Below, in pieces: positions 41,676 to 49,974 of a stretch of DNA of 64,000 nt. Location of the stretch: NCBI GenBank assembly GCA_949471785.1, contig CASWRE010000007.1, positions 26,291 to 90,290 of the forward strand, in the 5' to 3' direction. Numbering within the stretch: the stretch's first letter is position 1; each line of letters begins with the position of its first letter. The stretch comes from an uncultured Lachnospiraceae bacterium (GTDB lineage Bacteria > Bacillota > Clostridia > Lachnospirales > Lachnospiraceae). The notes below the pieces were generated by a model. That model had not been told where the DNA came from. It did no database searches and saw only the letters and a program-made list of their open reading frames with translations. The position numbers were made by a program, and so were the translations under genes.

Positions 41676-44006
41676 TCACCGCGCAAAGGGCCGGGGATAT
41701 CCGTAGGACAGTAAAAGGCCGGCCAGCCGTTTCTGGTTTTCGGAAAGGGCCCGGGATACTGTGCTGCCGTCGTTTACGATCTGCCGCAGGGTCTGGCATA
41801 AGATCGATTCAATTTTATTTTGCGGAACTACAAGGGTCTTATTTCGATAAGGCCCTTTTCTTTTTTGCGTATAGGCGAAGCTTTTCTCCGTGATGGCCAT
41901 CCAGGGGTAGAGACGCAGGAGCTCCTGGCTGTGATAGGGAGCCATGACCGGGGACTGGCCGTCCAGGATGGTGATGTAAAAATTGGTATCCGGCTGACAG
42001 AGCCAGTCGAAAAAAAGGAAAGCCAGATCGGCGTTTGCCGAATAAGGGTTTAAGCCCAGATTCCAGCCCACACTGGCCGGACGTCTGCCGGGGATCACGG
42101 CGTAGCCCACCTGGCCGATGATGTTTTCGTGCATACTGCGGCTGATTCGGGTAGCGTACTCGGAGTAGGTGATCAGCATGGCTGTCTTTCCCAGGGAAAA
42201 ATCCTCCACAGTGTTGGGAATAGAAGTGGCAAAGGGAGAATTTTCCGTACAGCGCAGGGTAGCGAGAATGCTTTCAAAAGCGGTCCGGTTTTCCGGCCTG
42301 TCCAGGCAGGGACGGGTATAGCTGTCCCACAGGCTGCCGCCCATGGCCCACAGGCGTATCCAGATCTCCGGCGCCAGTTCTTCGTCGGTGAGACCCGCCA
42401 GAGAGGTGCCGAAGGCCGTGGGGGAATCGGGATTTTCTGATCGGGTGAAAAAGGCGGCGGTCCGGTTGAATTCCGGCCATGTCCGGGGCGGCCGCAGATG
42501 GATTCCGTGCTGGGCGTGGAAAAGCTTTTGTAAATGGCTGCTCTCAAATAAGTCCCTGCGGTAGAGTAGAAGCTGGGCGCCGCCCACCAGAGGAACTCCG
42601 TAGTATCGGGTTTGCAGCCTGCAGTTTTCCAGGTTTTCCGGAAAAATGTATTCCGGGTGAAAGCTGCCGCCGGTAATAAAATCAGTGATGTCGGCCAACA
42701 GAGAGTTCTGCACCAGGTAAGCCAGCCAGGGAATGTCGTACATATAAACATCGAAAGTCTGTTCCGGATTTGTATGGCCGCACAGGCAGGGCAGCAGCTC
42801 CTTTTGAGGAAGATAGTCAAAAGAGAGGATAACGCCTGTTTTGCGCATAAAATAGTCGGCCAGAAGCTCCACACTGTGGGCGGTGGCAAGGTCTGCCAGC
42901 AGGATTTTCAGACGGGGGCCGGTGGAAATGGCAGGCGATTTTACAGCAGCTGTCCGGGAGTAAGTCGGGGTATCCGATGCGGAAGCATGAGAAAGCATAT
43001 CGACAGATGGTATGGACAGTCCCTGTTTGAGAATCGTGTCGGTCAGAATCACATTTTCTGTTTTATTCCCGGGTTCCTGTATCTGTTTCATCAGCAGCCG
43101 GGCGGCGCAGGAGCCAAGATAGAAGGCGGTGCGGGATGTATAGATCACGCCTTCTGTCCGGTTGGCCGTATTCCAGGATTCCACGCCGAAAGTGATAAGC
43201 TGTATGTCCCCGGGAATTCGAAAACCCCGGTTTTTCAGCGCTTCCATGGCGCCATAGTGGATGGATTCGGAGGTGGAGATTACAGCTTCCAGAGGACGTC
43301 TCCCGATGGTCGTGAGCACAGATTTGAAAGCATCTTCTTTGGTCATATTGGTAGTACACACCAGGGAGCCGTCGGGGGAAAGTCCCCGGCGGATGAAAGC
43401 CCGCTCATAGCCCAGGATACAGTCTTTTTCCGAAGTAAAGGCAGCAGGGCCGCATACCAGAGCGATATGACGATAGCCTTTTTCCAGCAGGGCGTCCGTC
43501 AGGAAACATGCGGCAGCTTCGTTCTGAAAACCGGCCAGGCAGGCATGGATGTCCTCCGGTATCCGATCCAGAAATACGGTGGGAATATGGAAATTCATGA
43601 TGCGATTTTGAAAAAATTCCCGGTTCTGGGGCTGGCAGGTGATGATCAGAAGGCCGGCGGCATTCTGGCTGATAAAATCGTTGATGATGGCGCATTCTTT
43701 TTCGGGGTGGTTGTTGGAAAAGGCTACGCTGACCGTATATCCTTCCTTTTGCAGTATGCTGGAGACGCCTTTAAAGATTTCCGCGTGATACTGGTCGTCG
43801 ATGTCGGTCAGCACTACTCCGATCAGATGGGAGCGGGGAGCCTTCAGATTGCGGGCAGAGGCATTGGGAATGTATTTCAGTTTTTCAATAGATTCCAGAA
43901 TTTTCAGGCGGGTGGCCTCTTTAACCGGTTTATTGCCGCTCAGACAACAGGATACGGTGGCGACGGAAACACCGGCGTCTTTGGCTACGTCTTTTAATGT
44001 GACCAT
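41676..44006 (-). CDS. LacI-family regulator fused to a type 2 solute-binding domain
   Basis: A cytoplasmic protein of 776 residues joining two ligand-binding folds. Residues 1-55 are a LacI helix-turn-helix (VTLKDVAKDAGVSVATVS, YIPNASARNLK). Residues 60-325 are the PBP1 effector domain (GVVLTDIDDQYHAEIFKGV, FLDRIPED). A linker leads to a domain of about 410 residues (366-776) resembling ABC sugar-binding proteins (RTWPEFNRTA, GWNLGLNPYS, FLFFDWLCQP). No signal peptide separates them, so the binding-protein fold acts in the cytoplasm. Start ATG 44006 follows AGGAGG; a longer frame lacks a ribosome site. It is divergent from the MtaA-like gene with a LacI-type operator between. Confidence 0.88.
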   Translation of the reverse strand: MVTLKDVAKDAGVSVATVSCCLSGNKPVKEATRLKILESIEKLKYIPNASARNLKAPRSHLIGVVLTDIDDQYHAEIFKGVSSILQKEGYTVSVAFSNNHPEKECAIINDFISQNAAGLLIITCQPQNREFFQNRIMNFHIPTVFLDRIPEDIHACLAGFQNEAAACFLTDALLEKGYRHIALVCGPAAFTSEKDCILGYERAFIRRGLSPDGSLVCTTNMTKEDAFKSVLTTIGRRPLEAVISTSESIHYGAMEALKNRGFRIPGDIQLITFGVESWNTANRTEGVIYTSRTAFYLGSCAARLLMKQIQEPGNKTENVILTDTILKQGLSIPSVDMLSHASASDTPTYSRTAAVKSPAISTGPRLKILLADLATAHSVELLADYFMRKTGVILSFDYLPQKELLPCLCGHTNPEQTFDVYMYDIPWLAYLVQNSLLADITDFITGGSFHPEYIFPENLENCRLQTRYYGVPLVGGAQLLLYRRDLFESSHLQKLFHAQHGIHLRPPRTWPEFNRTAAFFTRSENPDSPTAFGTSLAGLTDEELAPEIWIRLWAMGGSLWDSYTRPCLDRPENRTAFESILATLRCTENSPFATSIPNTVEDFSLGKTAMLITYSEYATRISRSMHENIIGQVGYAVIPGRRPASVGWNLGLNPYSANADLAFLFFDWLCQPDTNFYITILDGQSPVMAPYHSQELLRLYPWMAITEKSFAYTQKRKGPYRNKTLVVPQNKIESILCQTLRQIVNDGSTVSRALSENQKRLAGLLLSYGYPRPFAR
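41832..41867 (+). terminator. Terminator of hisS-aspS inside the convergent regulator gene
   Basis: AAGGGTCTTAT (41832-41842), a TTCG tetraloop, ATAAGGCCCTT (41847-41857), then TTCTTTTTT. One G-T pair in an 11-base stem. It lies within the coding sequence of the minus-strand LacI-type regulator. Confidence 0.85.
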
Positions 44007-44084
44007 GGGGAACCTCCTGGCGAAAAGCAGTGGATGAATCATTTACTATCATATCAAAAAATATTTTGTGAGGTCAAGAACTTA

Positions 44085-44098
44085 TCTAAACGATTAGA
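44085..44098. promoter_or_regulatory. LacI-type operator
   Basis: TCTAAACGATTAGA is a 14-base pseudo-palindrome with a central CG, the classic LacI/GalR operator form. It lies in the divergent gap, 79 bases from the regulator start and 20 bases before the -35 of the forward promoter. Confidence 0.7.
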
Positions 44099-44118
44099 TT
44101 TATATTTTATAAAATCTA

Positions 44119-44146
44119 TTGTTTTGCCGCTTCTCTTCGTTATAAT
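44119..44146 (+). promoter_or_regulatory. Promoter of the MtaA-like gene
   Basis: TTGTTT (44119-44124), 16-base spacer, TATAAT (44141-44146). Confidence 0.65.
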
Positions 44147-44214
44147 GAAAGCATCAAAGAGATGCGGAAGCCATTCAGGCCGATGGCGTGATTTATGAGA
44201 AGGAGAACAATACT

Positions 44215-45465
44215 ATGACTTCACGAGAACGTGTACTGGCAGCTATTAACCACAAAGAACCGGACTACCTGCCGATGGATCTGGGCAGCAACGTGAGCGC
44301 GGGAATTTCGGGTATGGCCTATGCCAATTTAAAAGAATACCTGGGAATCAAGGAAGGCCACACCCGGATTTATGACGTAGTACAGCAGGTGGCTCAGCCG
44401 GAGGAATGTGTGCTGGATCTAATTGGGGCGGATGCTCTGGATGTGGGCCGGGTGTATAACGACAAGGACAGCGATTGGTATGATGTGACACTGAGTAACG
44501 GCAAAGTGGGGCAGTGGCCGACTTGGTTCCGTCCGGAAGTAAATGCCAACGGCGGTTATGATGTGGTACAGGACGGTGTGCTGATCGCCCGGATGCCTAA
44601 AGGGGGTATGTGTTTTGACCAGATGATTTTCCCCTATAAAGAGGATTATCCCGACAATTTTGATGATCTGGATCACGCCATGGGCCAGGTGCTCTGGAGC
44701 GCTCTGGTGCATGCGCCCTGGGATCATACAAAAGATTTCCCTACGGAGGATGCCTTTTATGCGGACCTGCGGGAACGCTGCCTGAAGCTTCGCGCTTCTA
44801 CAGACCGGGCACTGATGATTACCTGTGGCTGCAACCTTTTTGAGTGGGGGACCTTCCTGCGCAGGATGGAGAATTTTCTCATGGATATCTATGCAGATCC
44901 GGAGAGCGTGCAGGAGCTTATCGAACAGCTGATGGTACGCCATCTGCATACCCTGGAGAAGACTTGTGAAGCCGTGGGCGATATCGTGGATATTCTGCGT
45001 TTCGGTGATGATCTGGGCATGGACAAAAATATGTTCATGTCTGCAGAAAAATACAGGGAAGTGTTTAAACCGTATCATACCAAGCTGAATGAGTATGTAC
45101 ATAGCCACAGCAATATGAAGACGTTCCTGCATTCCTGCGGTTCCATATACGGGGTGATGGGAGATCTGATAGAGGCCGGTTACGATATCATCAATCCGGT
45201 GCAGACCACGGCTTATCAGATGGACCCGGCCCGGCTGAAAAAGGAGTTTGGCAAGGACATCACTTTCTGGGGCGGCGGATGCAATACCCGTTCCGTGTTG
45301 AACCATGCCACGCCGGAGGAGGTCTATGACTACACCAGCCGTATGATTGATATTTTTCATCATGACGGTGGTTTCATATTTAATACAGAGCACAATATTC
45401 TGCCCGATGTACCGCCGCAGAATATCATGTCCATGTATAAGGCGGTAGAGAATGCCAGAAAGTAA
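44215..45465 (+). CDS. UroD/MtaA-family protein, probable methyltransferase-like enzyme
   Basis: A protein of 416 residues with the uroporphyrinogen decarboxylase fold. The likely zinc ligands of the MtaA/MtbA branch are present: H306 and C308 (FLHSCGSIYG) and C356 (GGGCNTRSVL). The porphyrin-binding start of true UroD is missing. These proteins usually move methyl groups between corrinoid and thiols, but no corrinoid protein or activator gene is nearby. Its partner here is a sugar mutarotase. Start ATG 44215 follows AAGGAG. Possibly controlled by the divergent LacI-type regulator. Substrate unknown. Confidence 0.8.
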   Translation: MTSRERVLAAINHKEPDYLPMDLGSNVSAGISGMAYANLKEYLGIKEGHTRIYDVVQQVAQPEECVLDLIGADALDVGRVYNDKDSDWYDVTLSNGKVGQWPTWFRPEVNANGGYDVVQDGVLIARMPKGGMCFDQMIFPYKEDYPDNFDDLDHAMGQVLWSALVHAPWDHTKDFPTEDAFYADLRERCLKLRASTDRALMITCGCNLFEWGTFLRRMENFLMDIYADPESVQELIEQLMVRHLHTLEKTCEAVGDIVDILRFGDDLGMDKNMFMSAEKYREVFKPYHTKLNEYVHSHSNMKTFLHSCGSIYGVMGDLIEAGYDIINPVQTTAYQMDPARLKKEFGKDITFWGGGCNTRSVLNHATPEEVYDYTSRMIDIFHHDGGFIFNTEHNILPDVPPQNIMSMYKAVENARK

Positions 45466-45500
45466 AATCGTTCCGGAACAGAACAGACAGGAGGGACAGA

Positions 45501-45824
45501 ATGAAAAGATTTGGCCAGGTTATCAAAGTGAAACCGGAATATCTGGAGAAATATAAGGAGCTCCATGCCAATCCCTGGCCGGAGATCAATCAGATGATCC
45601 GTGAGTGCAATATAGAGAATTACTCGATTTATTACAGGGACGGCTACCTCTTCAGTTATTATGAGTATACAGGGGAGGATTATGAGGCGGATATGAAAAA
45701 AATGGCCGATGATCCTATGACTCAGAAATGGTGGAAGGAGACAGATCCCTGCCAGACGCCCATAGAAGGCGCCGGTCCGGACGAATGGTGGGCCGATATG
45801 GAAGAAGTGTATCATCTGGATTAA
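45501..45824 (+). CDS. rhaM: L-rhamnose mutarotase-like protein
   Basis: A 107-residue dimeric alpha-beta barrel of the RhaM/YiiL family that interconverts anomers of L-rhamnose or a related sugar. Family marks are MKRFGQVIKVKPEYLEKYKELHANPWPE at the N-terminus, IYYRDGYLFSYYEY, and the final late Trp-rich WWADMEEVYHLD. It follows the MtaA-like gene by 35 bases. No other rhamnose genes (rhaA, rhaB, rhaD) are in the window, so the natural sugar may be different. Confidence 0.85.
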   Translation: MKRFGQVIKVKPEYLEKYKELHANPWPEINQMIRECNIENYSIYYRDGYLFSYYEYTGEDYEADMKKMADDPMTQKWWKETDPCQTPIEGAGPDEWWADMEEVYHLD

Positions 45825-45872
45825 ACGGTTATAAGGGCAGTTGTACTTAACGGCCATATAACAAGACGTCGA

Positions 45873-45912
45873 AAAAAGACTCCGGTCATGGAAAGTGAGC
45901 CGGAGTCTTTTT
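45873..45912. terminator. Bidirectional terminator after rhaM
   Basis: AAAAAGACTCCGG (45873-45885) pairs perfectly with CCGGAGTCTTTTT (45900-45912). Serves rhaM and the convergent DUF2284 gene. Confidence 0.88.
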
Positions 45913-45972
45913 CCGATGTTTTCTGACTGTATGCTGTCTGTACCGTTCGTTTTACCCTATGGCAAAGACGGG

Positions 45973-46515
45973 CTACTCTACCAGGACACAACCCACATAA
46001 GTCAGGGTACCCGGGCCATAGTAATAGGGAATATCGTTCTTTTTACAGACTTCACTGACCACCATGCCGTAGGCCTCCATGGCTGAGGTCTGGTGTGTGG
46101 GGAAACGGCAGGGGCTGTCGGGATATGTACAGATTTTGCAGTGTTTGCACATGCCGTCCCCGAGAATAAGGGCGTCGGGATACCGGGCCCGAAGGAGATC
46201 TGCAAATTTGTCGAAAGCTCTGTTGTGGTTGGCGCTGAGTTCTTCCATACCTTCCAGGTCAAAGCTGTCCTCCAGTTCCCCGGTGGATTGGACGATCAGA
46301 CCTCTTTTATATCGGTGGATTCGTTCGCCGCATTCCTCCAGGGTGCCGCAGGCGGGCGGGCAGACCCAGTTTTTCCCATAGGCCTGGCATTTGTTTTTAG
46401 CACAAGCCTCGCGGACTTCAGTGCGGACCTCTATGGTGTCCGCATTCAGCATGCCCACATGGGAAAACCCACAGTCAAGGGCCAATTGCTTTAACGCTGC
46501 ATAATCTACTGCCAT
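45973..46515 (-). CDS. DUF2284 cysteine-rich metal-binding protein
   Basis: A protein of 180 residues rich in cysteine. Signature parts are CxxNKCQAYGKNWVCPPACG, a mid GDGMCKHCKICTYPDSPCRFP with four cysteines, and a final YYGPGTLTYVGCVL. This family is predicted to bind metal or an iron-sulfur cluster; the role is unknown. It is often near corrinoid or methyl-transfer proteins, which would fit the MtaA-like neighbour, but it is on the opposite strand. Start ATG 46515 follows AAAGGAG; the longer frame is rejected. Confidence 0.8.
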   Translation of the reverse strand: MAVDYAALKQLALDCGFSHVGMLNADTIEVRTEVREACAKNKCQAYGKNWVCPPACGTLEECGERIHRYKRGLIVQSTGELEDSFDLEGMEELSANHNRAFDKFADLLRARYPDALILGDGMCKHCKICTYPDSPCRFPTHQTSAMEAYGMVVSEVCKKNDIPYYYGPGTLTYVGCVLVE

Positions 46516-46612
46516 AATGCTGTCTCCTTTAGTATAGTGTGAATTTGATGATGGATAGTATAACATATTCCCGGGAAAGAAGTCCATATATAGTTGGCAC
46601 GGTGATTCGTTT

Positions 46613-46772
46613 GACGGTAACTATTCAGCCTTCGGCTTCATAGTTACTGAATATAGCCATTAAAAGTTCGCCTACGGCGAAGGGCCATATTCACTCTCGG
46701 GGGAATATACATGTTCTTACGGACTTTGCAGTAAATGCAAAGTCCTGGGCTGAATAGTTACGTTTGACGTAA
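46613..46772. repeat. Palindrome-rich intergenic element, family B copy 1
   Basis: Bounded by the 14-base inverted repeat GTAACTATTCAGCC (46617-46630) and GGCTGAATAGTTAC (46748-46761). Inside are TTCGCC tac GGCGAA, TGAATATAGCC...GGCCATATTCA, and the perfect hairpin GGACTTTGCA gtaaa TGCAAAGTCC (46721-46745). It has the form of a MITE, or a transcribed structured RNA. No ORF. Confidence 0.8.
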
Positions 46773-46818
46773 CTGTTTGGACAGTAATATCAGGCAGTGT
46801 CTGCATGCTCGCGTATGA

Positions 46819-49161
46819 TTACTCGCCGGTAAGCAGCTCTTTCGGCGCGATCTTTTTTATTTTCAGTGAAAGCAGGCAGGCAATGGCGAAGGTAAACAGG
46901 ATCAACCCTGTTCCGCCGAGGATGTTAAGGCCAAGGGGAACGGTAAACGTGCATTTTACGATTCCTATGCTGCGGAGGAAAAAGGCTGTCAGCGGGTTGA
47001 TAATCAGGCTGCACACTGCCATACCCGTCAATGTGGAGAGAATCACAGTCGGCATAAAGGACAGGGCTGTCTGCAAAATAAGCTGACCGGTGGTGAATCC
47101 CAGGGCTTTTTGGATACCGTAATCCTGTTTTTGGTGGTTCAGCATGGTCCGTATCAGCAGAAACAGTACGAACGTAATTACCACAATGCTCAGGAGGAGG
47201 ATGGCAATGACCAGAATCATCATCAGTGAGATGTACACAGCGCTTGCTCCGTTTATGGTAGCCTCTACATTGATGGCAGCGTTTATATCGTTTCCGAATC
47301 GTTTTTTCACTTCTGTGTGGAAATTGTCGATGTCGGTTTCTTCTGTCAGGTTGAGGTAATAGCTGGTGTTCGGCAGTTTGCCAAGCCGCTCGTAACCGGC
47401 CCGGGTGATCAGACAGTCCTTGCCGAGATTGTTGGTGATCTGGGTAAGACCGGATATTATATAGGCTGATTTCCTGCCGTTGGCGGTGACGGTTATTTCG
47501 TCTCCAATTTTTAGCTTTTGTTCTCCGGCATATTTTGCCGCAAGGGCCATTTCGTTGTCGTACCGGGGAAATCTTCCCTCGAATACAACGCCGGGGTTGT
47601 TTACTTTCGAAAAATCATCACAGACTACCGCTGTGAGCTCCAGACCGTCCACATGGCGTAAGGAAACAGAGCTGTACAGATAGAGCTTTTCTACTCTTGG
47701 ATCTGTCTGCATTTCCCGCAGAAAATTTTTTTCGATGTTTTTCTCGACATTGATACAGCTGTCCGCCGTCTCTCCAACGATCAGGTCCAAAAACGGAGTC
47801 ATGTCCGCGATGACATTTTCGATCATCAGCCCCGAGAATACCATGATCAGGGATACTATGAACATGGTTATGCAAATGGTTATATTGCGTTTTGCGTCCG
47901 AGAGGGTGGTTTTTACGGCCAACGCCAGAATAAAGGGCATGTTGGTTTTTTCCAGCGGAACACGGCTGCGCCGGAATGTATGGGTTTGCATTCCCTGGCG
48001 CAGTGCGACGATGGGCTCTACTTTTTTGATTCTGCGGGAGGACAGCCATACGGTGAAAATCACCGCGATTTCCAGGAGTAGCAGAGTAATTCCGCAGGGC
48101 AGCGGCAGGAATCGTACTTGATAAGGAATACCTGTTTGCGAGATCATCATTTTGTTCAGCTGCGGAAACAGGCAGTAGGAAAGGCCGACGCCCGCTGCCG
48201 AAAAGAGCAGTGAGACGCCCGAAAACTGCAGGATAAGAGCGCCGGTCAGCTGGCGGCTCGTGTAGCCAACAGCTTTGAGAACACCCAGGTTTTTCATGTG
48301 TTCCTGAATATAGTTCATGATATTGGAAGACATGACCACCAGGGCAATCAGGAGAATGAGAAAAGCCATGGCGTTTAAAATGCTCGCGCAGATCATCTGC
48401 GATATATAGCGGGACTGGGACACGAGAGCATAGGAATTGCTCACAGTATGGGCTGTGGGATATCGGGCGGCCACCGTGTTTTTCAGCCAGGTTTCACAGG
48501 TCTCGCTGTCAGCCTTATTGTTCAGCCGGACGGAGCAGAGAGTGGCATTTGGCGCATACCCGCTTTTTTTGAGCTCTTCATATTTGTCTTCCGTCAGGAT
48601 CAGAGCGCACATACTGCAGTTGTGGGAGCCCGCCATGACGCTGTTGAAAAAACCGCACACAGTATAAGACATTTTGTTGCTCCCGATGGATATGTCTACG
48701 GTCTTTCCCACGGCGATACGGTCGGATTTGTATAGTATGGGCATGTAGACGCCGCTTTTTGCGCCGCTCTCCTCCAGGATTTCCACTTTTCCGATGGAGC
48801 GGGAGAGGGCAGCCTGCTTTTCCAGGAAAATAAGTTCAGAATTGATTTCTCCGTTGTTAAAATCGAAGGAACCGACCATGTGCAGGGCGGGAGTGAAGCA
48901 AAAATCAGCAGCGCGTGTGTCACCGTTCAGAGTATGCGTGAGGAAATCTCTCATATCGGAATTATTTTCATCAACGGCCAGGGTAACATGCTCCGCATTC
49001 AGCCGGCTGTGGCAGCGGTCGAAATTCTGTTTGTAGTCCAGAGAGAGCATGAGCCACAGGTTGAGCATGACGGCGGCAAGCAGTATGAGCACGGCGATGG
49101 CTGTCGCCTGCCCCTTTGTTTTCCGCAGATTGGATCGTGCCAGAAGTAAACTTTTTTTCAC
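46819..49161 (-). CDS. FtsX-family ABC transporter permease
   Basis: A large permease of 780 residues with two FtsX-type domains. A first helix at about 20-40 is followed by an extracellular domain (45-265) and three helices (about 270-390). A mid helix at about 440 precedes a second extracellular domain (465-640), with the last three helices near 650-770. Such proteins work with a LolD-type ATPase as exporters or mechanotransmission machines, often for peptide antibiotics or lipoprotein handling. The start is taken as GTG 49161, 2 bases after the ATPase stop; GTG 49170 is possible. Co-transcribed with the ATPase. Confidence 0.85.
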   Translation of the reverse strand: MKKSLLLARSNLRKTKGQATAIAVLILLAAVMLNLWLMLSLDYKQNFDRCHSRLNAEHVTLAVDENNSDMRDFLTHTLNGDTRAADFCFTPALHMVGSFDFNNGEINSELIFLEKQAALSRSIGKVEILEESGAKSGVYMPILYKSDRIAVGKTVDISIGSNKMSYTVCGFFNSVMAGSHNCSMCALILTEDKYEELKKSGYAPNATLCSVRLNNKADSETCETWLKNTVAARYPTAHTVSNSYALVSQSRYISQMICASILNAMAFLILLIALVVMSSNIMNYIQEHMKNLGVLKAVGYTSRQLTGALILQFSGVSLLFSAAGVGLSYCLFPQLNKMMISQTGIPYQVRFLPLPCGITLLLLEIAVIFTVWLSSRRIKKVEPIVALRQGMQTHTFRRSRVPLEKTNMPFILALAVKTTLSDAKRNITICITMFIVSLIMVFSGLMIENVIADMTPFLDLIVGETADSCINVEKNIEKNFLREMQTDPRVEKLYLYSSVSLRHVDGLELTAVVCDDFSKVNNPGVVFEGRFPRYDNEMALAAKYAGEQKLKIGDEITVTANGRKSAYIISGLTQITNNLGKDCLITRAGYERLGKLPNTSYYLNLTEETDIDNFHTEVKKRFGNDINAAINVEATINGASAVYISLMMILVIAILLLSIVVITFVLFLLIRTMLNHQKQDYGIQKALGFTTGQLILQTALSFMPTVILSTLTGMAVCSLIINPLTAFFLRSIGIVKCTFTVPLGLNILGGTGLILFTFAIACLLSLKIKKIAPKELLTGE

Positions 49162-49163
49162 CG

Positions 49164-49922
49164 TTACCACCCCATTTCGGAAAGGAAAGAAGAGAGTTTT
49201 TCGTGCCTCTCTCTGTCGCCGTGTACCCAACGTCCCAGGCGGCATTCGCCCAGGATTGTTCCGTCCTTGAGATACAGAATGCGGTTGCCTCGCCGGGCGG
49301 AACGCATGTCGTGGGTAACCATAATGATGCTTTGCCCCTGCTCGTTGAAATCGGTGAGGGTGTTCAGTACATCCAGCCCGGTTTTCGAGTTGAGCGCCCC
49401 TGTGGGCTCGTCGGCAAATAGAATCTCCGGACTATTGATGAGGGCGCGGACGATACCGGCTCGTTGAGCTTCCCCGCCGGATATCTGTGCGGGAAATTTT
49501 TTCTGAGTTTCTTCGGATATATCCACGCGTGAGAATAGTTCTCTGGCCTTGGCTAAAAGGGACATTTTATCCCTGCCTGTCAGCAGGCCTGCGGCCAGGA
49601 CATTTTCTATGAGGGACATTCCCTCGATTAAGTAGATCTGCTGGAAGACGAAACCGCAGTGACTGCGCCGGAATACGGAAAGTTCATCCTGGTTCATGTC
49701 GGAAATTACTTTTTCGCCGAAAGTTATGGTTCCCAGGGAGGGGGTATCCATTCCGGAAAGCGCGTATAAAAGAGTGGATTTTCCCGCGCCGCTGGCGCCC
49801 ATGATTACGGTGAAATCTCCCTGATAGAGTTCCAGGTCGATATTTTTCAAAACGTGCTGCAGGTCGCCGCCGGTGGAAAAGGATTTGCTTAAATGCTTTG
49901 TTTTTATCAGAGTTTTTTTCAT
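49164..49922 (-). CDS. ABC transporter ATPase, LolD/MacB type
   Basis: The ATPase partner of the FtsX-type permease, 252 residues. Walker A GASGAGKST, Q-loop FVFQQIYLIEGM, signature ISGGEAQRAGIVRAL (E in place of the usual Q), Walker B ILFADEPTGALN, and the H-loop VTHDMRSA. Start ATG 49922 has AAAGGAGG 6 bases upstream. The two-component system lies just upstream on the same strand, 52 bases away. Confidence 0.92.
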   Translation of the reverse strand: MKKTLIKTKHLSKSFSTGGDLQHVLKNIDLELYQGDFTVIMGASGAGKSTLLYALSGMDTPSLGTITFGEKVISDMNQDELSVFRRSHCGFVFQQIYLIEGMSLIENVLAAGLLTGRDKMSLLAKARELFSRVDISEETQKKFPAQISGGEAQRAGIVRALINSPEILFADEPTGALNSKTGLDVLNTLTDFNEQGQSIIMVTHDMRSARRGNRILYLKDGTILGECRLGRWVHGDRERHEKLSSFLSEMGW

Positions 49923-49974
49923 GGTGAACCTCCTTTGCACGTTTTATTTTAGCGAACAGCCACCTTAGAGGTCT

